DNA of 64,000 bases from Arachnopeziza araneosa (GCA_003988855.1 QYAI01000003.1:434001-498000); one strand, 5' to 3'; counted from the stretch's first letter, positions 1 through 11,912 are shown. The notes: generated by a model not told the origin, from the letters alone. Translations and numbers: made by a program.

Positions 1-518
1 TTTGCCAATGTCTTGGGTGCCTCTTTCAGTGCCGTTTGATGTCTAACGGGTACATTTGATAAGAAATTTGTGATAGAAATAGTAGTTCCGAGTGGATGTG
101 ATGTATGCATGTGACTCTCAACACCACCAAGTAACTTCAACTTGACAGAAGTTGCAACCGTCTCTCCTTCGGTTTTAGTCGTTACTGCGACTTGACTTAG
201 TTGAACAGCACTGAAAAGAGCTTCCCCCCGGAATCCAAGGCTGGTACCACCGATGCTGGTGAGCTTGTCGAACGATCTCAATTTGCTCGTGTGACCTCGT
301 TTTCCAAGGGCATCGAGGTCCTCCAATTGGATTCCATGGCCATTATCTCTGACCTCGATTTTATCAACAGTATTAGAAGAAATAAGAATATCGATATGTG
401 TCGCCTTAGCATCAATAGCATTGTCGATAAGTTCCTTGATAAGAGAAGTAGGAGTTGTTAGGACTTGGGTAGAGCCTAATAGACGAATAGTAGCTTCGGG
501 AAGAGCTGTTATTGCCAT
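1..518 (-). CDS. MutL-family DNA mismatch repair protein, Pms1/Mlh2-like (N-terminal part)
   Basis: The reverse strand from the ATG at 518 is open to the left edge (172 codons), so only the N-terminus is present. It carries the GHKL ATPase signature of MutL proteins in order: a KELIDNAIDA helix (motif I, with the Mg/ATP Asn), VRDNGHGI (motif II) and GFRGEAL (motif III). Known family members dimerise, bind ATP and act after MutS in mismatch repair. The spacing, the LPEATIRLLGSTQV start and an insertion before GFRGEAL look more like the human PMS1/yeast Mlh2 branch than canonical Mlh1 or Pms1; that subfamily call is inference. The endonuclease domain, if any, lies outside the window. The gene is divergent from valyl-tRNA synthetase, with 373 bp between start codons. 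No intron is visible in this part. Confidence 0.85.
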   Translation of the reverse strand, partial: MAITALPEATIRLLGSTQVLTTPTSLIKELIDNAIDAKATHIDILISSNTVDKIEVRDNGHGIQLEDLDALGKRGHTSKLRSFDKLTSIGGTSLGFRGEALFSAVQLSQVAVTTKTEGETVATSVKLKLLGGVESHMHTSHPLGTTISITNFLSNVPVRHQTALKEAPKTLA

Positions 519-891
519 TTTGAAACTATCAATACATGAAATGAATTGATACAGTAGATAAATTGGGGTTTCCGATCTGACTCTTCAAGGCGGACCACTT
601 GGATGCTTAGATCTCGTCATTGTTGATGTCGGTTGGAAGCGTGTTTCTCAGCCTCGTCCACGAGGCTTTTGCGGCTATGGGTTCTCAGAACCACCGTAGT
701 AAATTTGCCCGCATTTCGAGTCATAGCAGACCCAAGTAGCAGTGATTCATATACTCTTTCATTGCATGACAGACAATCTGGGACACTCAATTATCTAGGT
801 AGACGCCAACACGACGTCTAAATACATTTCCAGAGCACTCTGGGTGCGCAGGCCGCCCTACAGATTTACTTTCAGACATACGCGTGCCAAA
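519..891. promoter_or_regulatory. Divergent promoter region between the MutL homologue and valyl-tRNA synthetase
   Basis: These 373 bp separate two divergent start codons and must hold both promoters and leaders. I see no clear TATA box. From 799 to 891 the strand towards ValRS is open in the frame of the ValRS ATG; see the finding on a possible non-AUG mitochondrial leader starting at the tandem ACG codons at 811-816. Confidence 0.6.
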
Positions 892-3800
892 ATGGCTACC
901 AACGCAGCTTCTTATAACCCAAGTAAGGACATTCCCAATTGTCCTTCTGTAGTTTGTCCTACTAACTTTAACTTCTTGAAGTTGGTGAGGAAACCGGTCC
1001 GGTATCTGGAAATCCCCCTCCTGTCTCCATCGAAACAAAAGCAGCCTTGACAAGCTCAACGAAATCTGATCCCTTAGGGTCTCATGCTGGTGGGCAAGAT
1101 GCAGGCAGCAAGATTGGAACCGTGCAGGTTGCAGAAGGAGAAATTAAAGTGAAGAGTGAGAAAGAATGTATGATTCATCCCAAAACTTGATATTCATAAG
1201 CTTTAATTGGGTTCAGAGCACCGTTAACAGTTTCCTGTAGTGGAAAAGGAACGCAAGAAGGCTGAGAAGCAAGCTAAATTCGATCAAAAGAAGGCAAAAG
1301 CTGCAACAACGGCTCCTGCTGCAACCAGCAAGAATAAGGAGAAGAAGGCCAAGGCGGAAAAGAAAGCTGAAGAAGAAATCCTCCCACCATATATTGAGGA
1401 GACCCCCTTTGGAGAGAAGAAGAGTATGTTTCCCTAGGCTTCATGCTGAGGAATGATGCTGATTGGATTAGTCATAAAGTCCTTTGATGATCCTCAATAC
1501 AAAGCGTACAATCCCACCGCTGTCGAGTCTGCGTGGTATGCCTGGTGGGAGAAGGAGGGTTTCTTCAAGCCTGAGTTTACTGCAGATGGCAAAGTCAAGT
1601 CAGCAGGCTCTTTTGTTATCGTAGAGCCACCGCCAAATGTTACTGGAAACCTTCATATGGGTCATGCTTTGGGCAACGCTTTACAAGATGTGATGATTAG
1701 GTGGAATCGTATGCATGGGAAAACTACTCTTTGGCTTCCTGGTTGTGACCATGCAGGTATTTCTACACAAAACGTCGTGGAAAACATGCTATGGCGCCGA
1801 GAAAAGAAGACTCGCCATGATTTAGGCAGACCGAAATTTGTGGAGACTGTGTGGGACTGGAAGCATGAGTACCATCAAAAAATTAACAATGTTCAGCGAA
1901 GGATGGGTGGCTCCTTTGACTGGACTCGAGAGGCCTTTACAATGAACGAAAACTTTACTGCGGCCGTTACAGAGACTTTTGTCACTCTCCATGAAGAAGG
2001 CATCATTTACCGTGGGAATCGACTTGTAAATTGGTGCACGAAGCTCAACACCTCGTTATCAAATCTAGAGGTTGACAACAAGGAGTTAACTGGACGAACT
2101 CTGTTGGATGTACCTGGGTATGACAAAAAGGTAGAGTTTGGTGTAATCGTACACTTCAAGTACCCCATCGAAGGCACCAATGAGCACATCGAAGTCGCAA
2201 CTACTCGTATCGAAACGATGCTTGGAGATACGGCCATTGCAGTACATCCTGACGACGAGCGCTACAAGCATCTTGTCGGCAAGAACGCTGCTCATCCTTT
2301 CATTCCTAACAGAAAGATTCCTATCATTACTGATGACTACGTTGAAAAGGATTTTGGGTCTGGTGCTGTCAAAATCACGCCAGCCCACGACCCAAATGAT
2401 TTCGCGATGGGCGAGCGTCATAAGCTTGAGTTTATTAATATCTTGACTGATGACGGCAAGATGAACGCCAATGCTGGGCCCTATGCTGGACAGAAGCGGT
2501 TTGATGTTCGATATACAATCCAAGACGATCTTAAGAAACTAGGATTGTACGTCGATAAAAAAGATAATCCTATGACTGTACCACTTTGCGAGAAGTCTAA
2601 GGATATTATCGAGCCACTTATGAAGCCGCAATGGTGGATGAAGATGAAGGATATGGCCGCTGCGGCTTTAGGCGTCGTAAAGTCAGGAGAAATCAAAATT
2701 CTTCCAGAAACTGCAGAAAAGAACTATGTTAGGTGGATGGAGAATGTCAATGATTGGTGTCTCTCAAGACAGCTGTGGTGGGGTCATCAAGCACCGATGT
2801 ATTTTGCCCAGATTTATGGAGAGGAGCATGACGAAGCTGATAATAAACTCTGGTTTGCTGGACGCACCGAAGAAGAAGCCTATGGGAAGGCTAAGAAAGC
2901 ATTACTTGGAAAGAACTTTACACTAAAGAGAGATGAAGACGTCTTGGATACCTGGTTCTCATCAGGGCTTTGGCCTTTTGCTACCTTGGGTTGGCCGAAG
3001 AAAACTCATGATTTAGAGACTCTGTTTCCAACTAGTGTTTTAGAGACAGGTTGGGATATCCTCTTCTTCTGGATCGCTCGCATGGTCATGTTCAGTCTGA
3101 AACTGACTGGCAAGGTACCCTTTACAGAGGTGTACTGTCACTCGCTGATTCGCGATTCTGAGGGACGGAAGATGTCTAAGTCTCTTGGAAACGTCATTGA
3201 TCCGCAAGATGTGATTGAGGGCATCCTGTTGGAAAATCTTCACAAGAAGCTTCTAGCAGGCAACTTGAACCCTGCAGAAGTTGAAAAAGCCACAAAGTAC
3301 CAGAAAACAGCTTTCCCCGACGGGATTCCGCAATGTGGTACAGATGCACTTCGGTTTGCCTTGATATCATATACTACAGGTGGAGGTGACATCGCTTTTG
3401 ACGTGAGAGTCATTTACGGATACCGAAAATTCTGCAATAAGATTTATCAAGCAACAAAGTATGTGCTTGGGAAGCTCGATGCAGACTTCGTTCCTCGAAA
3501 GACTGCTAAGCTCACTGGCAAGGAATCTCTCCCCGAGCGCTGGATTTTACATAAATTGACAATTGCTGCAAAAGAAGTCAATCAAGCACTAGCTGACCGC
3601 GAGTTTATGAAATCGACTTCTATCATCTACCAATATTGGTATAATCATCTGTGCGACGTCTATATCGAAAACTCGAAAGCCATTCTTCAAGATGGAACAC
3701 CGGAAGAGAAACGATCGGCGATAGACACTTTATATACTGCTCTGGAAGGGGCTCTCACAATGATTCATCCTTACATGCCTTTCTTGACAGAAGAGTTATG

Positions 3801-4436
3801 GCAACGTCTACCCCGCCGTCCAGAGGACAATAATCCCTCCATTGTTCTTGCGCAATATCCTGTGTACGATGTCTCTATGGATGATCCTGCCTCAGAAGAA
3901 GCGTATGAACTCGTTCTCGGCATCTCAAAAGGTATTCGTTCTTTGATGGCTGAATATTCACTCAAAGATGAAGGAAAAGGTTAGATTTCAAGAAACGTAT
4001 TAAGATAATAACACTAACTTCGATCCCAGTTTTCGTCCAAGCACACAACACTACTTCCCTTTCTACCATCACTGCCCAAGCCCAAGCCATCAAGTCTCTC
4101 TCTGGCAAATTCGTTTCTTCTCTCTCCACCCTCCCTCCCTCCTCCCAACGCCCGTCCGGCTGCGTAGTATTCTCCGTCTCTTCCTCAGCCGCAGTCTTTC
4201 TTCATGTTAAAGGTCGTGTTGACATCGACGGCGAGATCGCTAAAGCCAACAAGAAGCTTGAGAAAGCTACCCAGGGCATCGACAGGCAGAATAAGATCCT
4301 TAACGACGAGGGCTATAAAGAGAAGGTATCGAAAGAGTTGCAGGAGGTAGAGATGAAGAAGCTGAAGGATTTTGAAATGGAGAAGACTGCATTTGAAGAG
4401 ACGATTAAGCAGTTTGAGGCGTTGAAGTTGGAATAG
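892..4436 (+). CDS. VAS1: Valyl-tRNA synthetase (cytosolic, probably also mitochondrial)
   Basis: Class I aminoacyl-tRNA synthetase that charges tRNA-Val. Five exons fit in frame: 892-922, 982-1167, 1241-1423, 1472-3979 and 4030-4436, giving 1104 residues, the usual size for eukaryotic ValRS. The N-terminal ~130 residues are a lysine/alanine-rich extension. The HIGH motif appears as HMGH near residue 195, followed by a WLPGCDHAGI block. An editing (CP1) domain follows, then WCLSRQLWWGH, and KMSKS (in GRKMSKSLGN) near residue 700. The last exon gives the anticodon-binding region and the C-terminal coiled-coil arm of alternating charged residues. The start at 892 follows a good context (AAAATGG). 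Fungi often make cytosolic and mitochondrial ValRS from this one gene. The 3' end converges on the pyrophosphorylase gene. Confidence 0.97.
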
Positions 4437-4932
4437 GTAGCTCGCGGCGGTGGGTCTTGTGATAGGCTGCTTGCCTGATATTTGCGGGTCATCATTGTGA
4501 GCATGATGTTGTGAATCTTGTTTGTAGTAAACGCTTAGGAATCTCAAATAGTTATTAGCCACCTGCAATCATAACTTCGTGCTCACCCGCCATGTGCGAT
4601 TCTCTACAAAGTCAATTTATAAATCTTTACTTTTACTTGAGAGAAGGCCGGTCGGCAAAGCCTCAGAGGGGTGGAGAGGGAGGAGGCTCTGTCATCATAC
4701 ATTAAGCGAGCTCACGACACAAACAGCAAAACAGTCTATAGCACGGTAATACAGGACTCTAGTTCATTGATCGATTCATTAAAAAGAGTAATCCACTTAA
4801 ATGCAGTGTTCAGAATCACTTTTTCTGCCCTACTGCTGCTGTGAGGAAAGCACAGCGCAATGAAATGCTAAATCCATAACCCAGCCTAGCCCATGCCTCT
4901 ACCCTAATGCAACGTTGCCGAGAATTCCATAC
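4437..4932. other. Convergent 3' intergenic region
   Basis: About 500 bp between the convergent stop codons of the ValRS and UDP-glucose pyrophosphorylase genes. It should contain both 3' untranslated regions. I see no repeat, RNA gene or further coding signal. Confidence 0.5.
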
Positions 4933-7216
4933 CTAATGCTCCAGCAATCTCAGAGAACCTTGAACCACAACATTCTCCAAGATAGATCCGGGAGGAATAT
5001 CGATTGTGCTGCCTTCCGTTGCTACGATGATGACGGTACCCTTGAGAGTGACGCCACGACCAAGGTTGACAGCCCCGGTGATAGTTAAATGATCTAGCTC
5101 AATGATCTTGGGAATGCTGCTGATACGCTTTTGGAAGTCAGAGACCTTCTTGAAGTCGGTACCGAGCTTGATGAGAGGAGCTGGGCCAAATCGCTTCTCG
5201 TCAATCTGAAGTTGGCCATGCTTCAAAGAGTACAGATCCGACTTGACGAGCATCAAGTCAGAGCAGGTCTTGACTGGCAAGAAACGTCTACGGGGAACAT
5301 TGACACCATGTGCGTTGTTGAAGTGACGAATAGCAGCGCCAACGGCGGTCTCGAGTTGAACAATAGAGACGTCTGATTCACCCTTCTTGTCAGCCGGGAT
5401 ACTCTTGTTGTTGGGAATGATTTCCATCTCAAGCTCGTTGTTCTCTACGATTCTTTTGACGGCTTTCAGGTTCAACCAGATGTTGTTAGTGTTGAAGTAC
5501 TTAAACTTCTTGATCGACTTGAATTCATTGACATGCTCCTTTGGCACCTGAGCGATTTCGAGAAGACGAACTGATCCCTCATAATCAATAATAGTACCAC
5601 CCTTCACATCGGCCTTGGTCTTGTCCGTCAATTCCATGATATATTCAGACTTGCTCTCAACCATGTGTTGCAAGATTCGGAGATCAACAACAGCGCCCAA
5701 ATTATCAACGTTGGAGAGGAAAAGGATTTCGACACCCTTCTCGATGAGCTTGTCGAGAATGCCAGAGTTGTAGAGAGACTCGAAAACATCACCATGTCCG
5801 GGAGGGTACCAATCAGAGATCTGAGAGTCGTATGACTTAGGTGCTGGGAGAAGAGAGTCCTTTAGGACTCTTGGGTATCTAGACTGGTTGAAGGTGAGGA
5901 TATCGATATTGTGACCTTCATATTTCTTGATGATGTTTTGGGTATCATCGTCAGTGTTGAATGAGTTCATCAGGATGAATGGAACGTTGACATCATAAGT
6001 GCGGTTGAGGTACTCGATTTGTCGGACCGAGAGATCGAGGAAGGACATGCCATCACGGACCTCAATGACTGACTTGGGACCGACACAACCCATGGAGGTA
6101 CCGAGACCGCCATTGAGCTTGAGCACAGCGAGCTTGTTCAAGAAGCTGACCGACTCGGAATTGGCGAGTTCACTGTAGTTGACAACTTGACCTGCTGCAG
6201 GTGGTGCAATGCGCTCCCAGTCACTACCGAATCATAAGCCAAGATCTATAGAGTTTTGTGATTTCATCCTTACAGTTGGTTTCCCTTCGCCTTGTCGTTC
6301 AAGTATCTTCGGAAAAGAGCGAAGAAGTTGTCCATTTCGGTCTCGAAGAGCTAACAGGTATTAGATGATAACGTTTATTGATGTCTCACGGAAGACGACG
6401 TACCTTCTTCTCCTCAGGGTCCGTAACAGTATCGGCGAGGTTGTTGAGCGCATTTCGCATTTGGCTTGCAGCTACGGAAGTAGAAGTGTTCTCGAAAGCC
6501 TTATCAGGACATGTTAGCGATGCAATTTCTTGCAAGGTTGGCTCTCGAGGAGCAGAATCAGGAGTGGCAGGCAGATCGGAATCCATGTTTTCCTGGCCAA
6601 GGGCAGGAGGGCAAGATGACAGTCTCAGCGCAGGTGTGGTAACCAAAGACAGTCCAGACATGTATGGAGCGAGAGCCAAGTCTGCAGGATCTGATCTGGC
6701 AAAGAAAGGGTGTTTGGTGATGTCTGGAAGGCTGTCTCTTCGAGAAGATGTGTAGACCAGATCCCCGCGATAACAACCAACTTTCACATTCAAGGTGTGG
6801 CCGAGTCCATCCCGAGAAGGAACTACTGGCAGACATGCGCCTGCCAGATACATCTCGGAGCACCATGGAGCTGGGTTGTCTGCCTCGTATCTTGGTGTAG
6901 ATGGATCTGCGGATGCCATCTTTGTTCTTCGCGGCTTGTTGAGCTTTCATCACCGCCCCGCGCCCGTCGTCTTTATACTGGACACTTCCAGCATCGGGAA
7001 GACTTGCCACAGGTGAATCTCGCCTGCGACCTGCTTGTGAAGAAAACTCTGCCATTATTCACTGCTGATGGAACTCGGGCTTACCATGTGTGACTGAGTC
7101 TTGCCATGATGCTTGCGAGCGAACTCGGCGGCGGCATCTCCACTGCCTCCAAGGCCAGAAGCCTTGACGGCTCCCTTCAGGTGGGCTGGGAGGGCACTTT
7201 GTAGTTTGGATGCCAT
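4933..7216 (-). CDS. UGP1: UTP-glucose-1-phosphate uridylyltransferase (UDP-glucose pyrophosphorylase)
   Basis: Makes UDP-glucose from UTP and glucose-1-phosphate in the cytosol, the precursor for beta-glucan, glycogen, trehalose and glycoprotein glycans. Four exons on the reverse strand: 7216-7085, 6499-6404, 6350-6274 and 6223-4933, in frame for 531 residues, the normal fungal size. The nucleotide-binding loop LNGGLGTSMGCVGPKS lies near residue 136, with the uridine-binding WYPPGHGD segment and KTCSDLMLVKSDLY downstream. The left-handed beta-helix of the C-terminus (ITGAVNLGRGVTLKGTV) is complete. The start was chosen because MASKLQSALPAHLK plus EFARKHHGKTQSHM matches the family N-terminus. 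Intron 1 is unusually long (6500-7084, 585 bp) while introns 2 and 3 are 53 and 50 bp. Intron 1 carries an in-frame ORF joined to exon 2 (see findings). Confidence 0.97.
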
Positions 7217-7896
7217 TGTGAAGGAAGAAGTATTCCAATTGCGTGGTGGGGTTGTTTGGGCAGGTCGGAGCAGGGTGGAGGAAAAGTCTCGAGAATCTGC
7301 GAGGGGAAAAGAAAGCTTCGTATTAGCCGACGTCCATCAGTCAACACCAGCTTCTGACGTAATTCCAATTGGGATGGATTTCTTGGGGCGGAGCTGCAAG
7401 GCGAGGTGTGGTGAGCTGACTTACCCAGAAGTGAGACGACGGTTCACAGACAGTGGAGGAATAAATCACAATAACATCCAAGAGGGAAGAAGGTTGAGGG
7501 GTGTGTTTATTTATGTCGTCTGAAATGATTGTCTCGAAGGTCGAAGAGGCTGGCGCAAGGCCGAAAATTGAGACTCTCTCAATAGGGAAGAATCCGCCAT
7601 GGCTCCCCTGCCCCGTCTGCTGCACGACCCGCCGCATTTTCGTGAAAAGGACGCAGTCAGACACCCACCAAGGCCAGCCCGTTGGTCGCTGGGTGGTCCT
7701 GGTGGAGGGGGCCAAATAAATCGCTATCTTCATCGCCCAATTCTACGCCATATTTGTTGAGGTTGGGCAGGACTGGGGGATCTTCTCCAGGCTGCAAAGC
7801 GTCCATCGGTTCTTCTCTGCTGCTGCTGGAGCTCGGCAAGTGCCTCAAGGACGAGAACCAAAATGATCCCCGTTACGATTCGTGGGGCCGGTTGGT

Positions 7897-7930
7897 GCTG
7901 TTGTTGTTGTTGTTGTTGTTGTCGTCGTCG
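7897..7930. repeat. Trinucleotide repeat (TTG)n with (GTC)n
   Basis: About eight TTG units followed by three GTC units, read as CAA/GAC on the UGP1 strand, roughly 700 bp upstream of the UGP1 start codon. Confidence 0.9.
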
Positions 7931-10413
7931 CTCCATGTTTTCTTTTCGCAAAAAGGGGGTGGTGGTGAATGGAGCCAAGGCCGACTCGTTGCAGGGCAAA
8001 GGTCCGCGAAGTTTAATCTCATACCCGAGACATCTCTCCCTTCCATCAAGGCACAAACCAATCTTTCAGCCGCAAGCCGCCAGCCGCTTTCCCAAATCGT
8101 CTCCACTACCAAGTAGTCACCTCAAAAACTATTGCCATTTCCTTTCCGGGCGCCGTCCGGTTGCCATGATGCCTTCCGCCACCGGCCCAGACAATGTATT
8201 ATGCTTCCAAAAAAGTACAAGCCCACCAACATGTTATCCGACGCTCGATACTTGGCTCCTGTTCCGTGAGCGCCAACCGCACGCCACCGCTCTTTATCAT
8301 TTTCTCCTGAGTCCTGCTTCGTGTGTTGACGGAGAAAAGGGAACGGAGCCGATCCTTTTGTTGAAAGCATCCAGCACCCATCATCTTAGACACGTGGGGG
8401 CAACAGTTGAGTATCTTCTTATATTGACGGTGGATATCATCCGCGATATTTCCCGCCTTGTGATTTCTTTGCATAGCGCCAAGGATCAATTTCATCTCCA
8501 AGAATAGCCCTCATGCTCAGGCTGACGGATGTGGTGAGAGAGGCAAAGCTGATCTTGATGTTTTACTCATGATTTAGCTCCGATATCAGGTTTGAAAGTC
8601 ACGTGATCTGGATACTACAGTATCTTCATCTCAAGATCAAAAGAAGTGGGAGCGTTGTGCACTGGTGCTTTTTAAGATTTTCAAATATTTCAAACAATGA
8701 AAAAAAGAAAATGTCAATGTTGTGCGATGAATTTTGCAAAGTCGAATGAAAATACACCATGATCGTGTCGTCTCTCACCGTACTTTCAAATGCTGACCGC
8801 TGAGCCTCATATCTCCGCCCAGGGCATGTTCTGTTGCGTTTCGCAATTCTTGAACATGGGATTTTAGTGGAATGAGCATGAAGGGACAGACAGCTGCACT
8901 TCAAGCCAGCCTAGTGAGGAGGGTGGCTGGCAGCTATTGACATGCCTGGATCGATATCAGCTGGGAACCACGGTGACTTGAAAATAGAATTCGAAGCAGT
9001 GTCTCTGCCAGACCTACAGCACAGAGTGCGTGCTGACCTGGCCTGAGGAATAAGTTTTTCTGAGGATGAACTCTTCTGCATTTGCATAGGAAGTTGAAGG
9101 GTAGTCTCTGCTTGATTTCAGATACCGAGCTTCTCTGACGAGCAATGGCGGAGCCGCAGCGTCGCCAAAGAATCACTGTTGAGAATCGTCAACAGAAACC
9201 AAATTCGACGTGCTGAAGCCACATCGTTGGATCTGATATGCTGGGTTTCGCCAGGGCTGAGCCGTGCATTCTGATGGCGTACGTCGGTGGCTTGGATGCA
9301 ATAAATTGCTCTTGCGGCTCGCTCCAAATACCCTTAATTGTTTCTAGCATAGTTGCCAAGAGGAACAACTGCCACTGAGCAGCCTAACATCATACGTGAT
9401 CTTTGGGAACGACAAGCTTCTAGCAGTGTTTACTCGTCTCGAAGGAGAGTCTTGAGAATGGATGGAAAGTGAATCTGACATGTTAGAGTTTAACTTTTTG
9501 AAAGCCGTGTTGAAGTTCAAATTCCTTGGCACAATCATTAGCTTGGGACCGTGGCTCTTCCCACACGAATGGCTTACGAAACACATGATATTTGAGTAGA
9601 GAAAATTATCTCACATCAAGACAGCTCATTAATAGTAGGCCAATGGCCTGATCTCGTCGTGGCAATATTGACTTGGAGCTCTACTAATATTGAACACATC
9701 AAGTTTGTAGCTCTTGATAGAAGGTCGCTCTACCTTGTACGCTGTGCGTTTCTATCACCGAGCTACCATTCTTATACGCTCTTGATCCTTTCCCAGAATG
9801 CTGCGAAGATATCGCCGATGATTACCAAAGATAGAACACCGTAACTCACCACGAACAATCTCAACCGGTACGTTTAATGATGGAAGACAAACCAAACAAT
9901 GCTCGACCTTGAGTTGGTGATTCTGGAGAGAACGAACAGTGATGGAAACCCTGGGTGAATCAACAAGCAGCTGATTGTGGGAAACATGAGCATGAAGCTT
10001 TCCATGTATCCATCCTAGGACTTCGCAGCGCCCTCCATTCGAATAAAAGAGTAGAACCAATTAAGTGTGGCGTTCCCAAACTACTAGAAGCCAAGGATGA
10101 ACAAAACATCAGGTTCAGCTAATGAAAGTCTGCAGCTGCTCACGTCTCTTTAAGCAAGACAAAACCAGATGTACTGCATCCGGACGGTACAACACCAACA
10201 TCGCCACCTCCACCCAGCGGCACTCACCCCTCTCCACCAACCAAACCACTACCGGAGCACCCCCTCCTCCACCAATCCCGACTCCTCTCCTGCACCAATC
10301 TGCTCGCACGCTCCCCACACTCACCAAAGAAGCCGCCAAGCAGGCTGGAGAAGGTATAACCGAAGCCGAGCTGGCACCACGCTGCGGCTCGGCTCGGATA
10401 CATTCGCTGGCCG

Positions 10414-10416
<3 letters not shown>

Positions 10417-10446
<30 letters not shown>
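10417..10446. repeat. (GT)15 microsatellite
   Basis: Uninterrupted GT dinucleotides. A short open frame that runs through it is an effect of the repeat, not evidence of a gene. Confidence 0.95.
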
Positions 10447-10449
<3 letters not shown>

Positions 10450-10612
10450 GTGCTCGTTCCGTCTCTCCCTCCCAGAGGATGGAGGAGAGATTCAGGATGG
10501 GGTCACGGAGCGCGCTGGGTGAGGTGGGAGAGGCAACGCCGTCACCAGATGTTCGTCCCTGGGTGTTGGGGACGGCCGCCGGACAGAGAGGAGGAGGGAG
10601 ATCAGAGGGATG

Positions 10613-10634
10613 GGAGAGAGAGAGAGAGAGAGAG
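10613..10634. repeat. (GA)n microsatellite
   Basis: About eleven GA units in a purine-rich stretch, 170 bp from the (GT)15 run. Confidence 0.9.
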
Positions 10635-11195
10635 AAGATCCAATCCTACCGCGTCCGCACAGTGCCAGCTGCAGGAAATGGCACAGTAACACGACGGATG
10701 ACCCAATAAACGGCACCTCTACTCATCCGCTGGGAATTTGTTGCAATTCGCAATTGTGCTCGGGTTGTGGCCGTTCCGGAGGAAGAGCGTTTGGTTTTGG
10801 TGAGATGCAGCGTTCGCTTAGACTTTCCCCTCCTTTTGCCCCCCCATACGAAACAACAGTTTCTTGTAGAGCAGGTCACATTTGCATTGACACGGAGAGC
10901 AGATGGTTTCGTTTGCATTGATTTTAGATTGTTTTTGAGGCTTTGTGCTTGTTAGGTATGGATACAATAATCGCGACGTGCACTGAGCTAACTAAAAGCC
11001 GTTGTGTGATGCCTATGGGTACTGTCTGTCCGTCTGTAACTCCTCCTATTTTGGTAACGCCAGATCCCAGGAATTTCCCTCCATTATTTCGCCAGGTAGC
11101 ACACACTAGATCTATTATCCCTCTATTGTAGGTCGGCCATCGTCTCGTGTCATATGCTCATTAGAAGTTGAACGGCCACGGTATATCTGCTATCC

Positions 11196-11684
11196 TCATG
11201 AAGATTTGGACTGCGACTGTTTCCACTCATGGGTAAAGTACCATCCGACAAAGGCAGCGGCGATGATGACGATGACGACGGCCAGAGTGATGCTGATGCA
11301 GAGGGTGCGGCAGCGGCGCTTCTCGCGGCGTTGTTGATCAAGCCATTGATCTCTGTACGGCGACGTTAGCTCTTCGGCACCATCATGTCTTCAATCCCAC
11401 TAGTAAATGCTAGGGAACTAGGAGGCAACATACCCACGACCGTAGTTTTTCTCAATCCCCGCACTGCTTCCGCTCCCACTAGAATTTGAACGGGACTTTG
11501 TAGCGCCAAGCTCAACATCAACCTCGGCTGCGTGAACAGCAACGGAAAAGCGCTTCCAGAACTGGGGATCGCGGACGAGACCTGACGCCGTTGGTGCCTG
11601 CGAGAGGGGACGGGTGAGGTGCACTTGCTGGAGGGGTGATGGGCGCTGGACATGCGGGCGGCCAGCTCGAGGGTTTCCTCCCAT
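11196..11684 (-). CDS. Small tail-anchored membrane protein of unknown function
   Basis: Two exons on the reverse strand, 11684-11434 and 11352-11196, joined by an 81-bp GT-AG intron, give 135 residues in frame. The middle holds LVRDPQFWKRFSVAVHAA, then a Ser/Gly-rich linker. The C-terminus has a basic stretch (RRREKRRCR type), one hydrophobic segment (LCISITLAVVVIVIIAAAFV) and a short tail WYFTHEWKQSQSKSS. This is the layout of a single-pass or tail-anchored protein with a cytosolic N-terminus. I recall similar uncharacterised proteins in other filamentous ascomycetes, with a DPQFWKRFS core and a basic-TM end, but no function. The start is uncertain: an overlapping frame beginning at 11818 also looks protein-like and may contribute an upstream exon. 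A pentanucleotide repeat lies just upstream. Confidence 0.55.
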
Positions 11685-11840
11685 GTTGAGAGTTGGGCTC
11701 GGGTGGTGATTGAAGAGTGATAGTTTCGATTGAGAAGGAGCTTATCGATAACTTGCGCAAGCTTGGCGTTGATATCTTGGTTCGCCGTGAGGTACCGCCG
11801 TTGTGGATTGTTTATCAATCAGACGAGGGCGACGAAGGAT

Positions 11841-11912
11841 GGTTTGGTTTGGTTTGGTTTGGTTTGGTTTGGTTTGTTTGGTTTGGTTTGTTTTGTTTTG
11901 CTTTGCTTTGTT
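11841..11912. repeat. Pentanucleotide repeat (GGTTT)n, degenerating to TTTTG/CTTTG
   Basis: About eight GGTTT units, with one shortened unit, then TTTTG and CTTTG variants. It lies in the likely promoter or leader of the membrane-protein gene. Confidence 0.95.

Larger units (their letters stand above)
7217..11195. other. Gene-poor region upstream of UGP1
   Basis: Nearly 4 kb without a supportable gene. The first part (to about 8.5 kb) is the promoter and leader region of the UGP1 gene, with a run of CAA/TTG triplets. The rest has only short, unrelated reading frames on both strands and three simple repeats (7897-7930, 10417-10446, 10613-10634). I see no transposon ends, RNA gene or recognisable protein. 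Confidence 0.5.

Noticed and set aside
7730..8507. Overlapping frames on both strands near the TTG repeat
   Set aside because: Poly-Gln/Asn/Leu/Cys runs come from the triplet repeat; no family resemblance, and the position is the UGP1 promoter.
10122..10709. 195-codon plus-strand frame
   Set aside because: It runs through the (GT)n and (GA)n repeats, which keep any frame open, and the rest has no recognisable protein.
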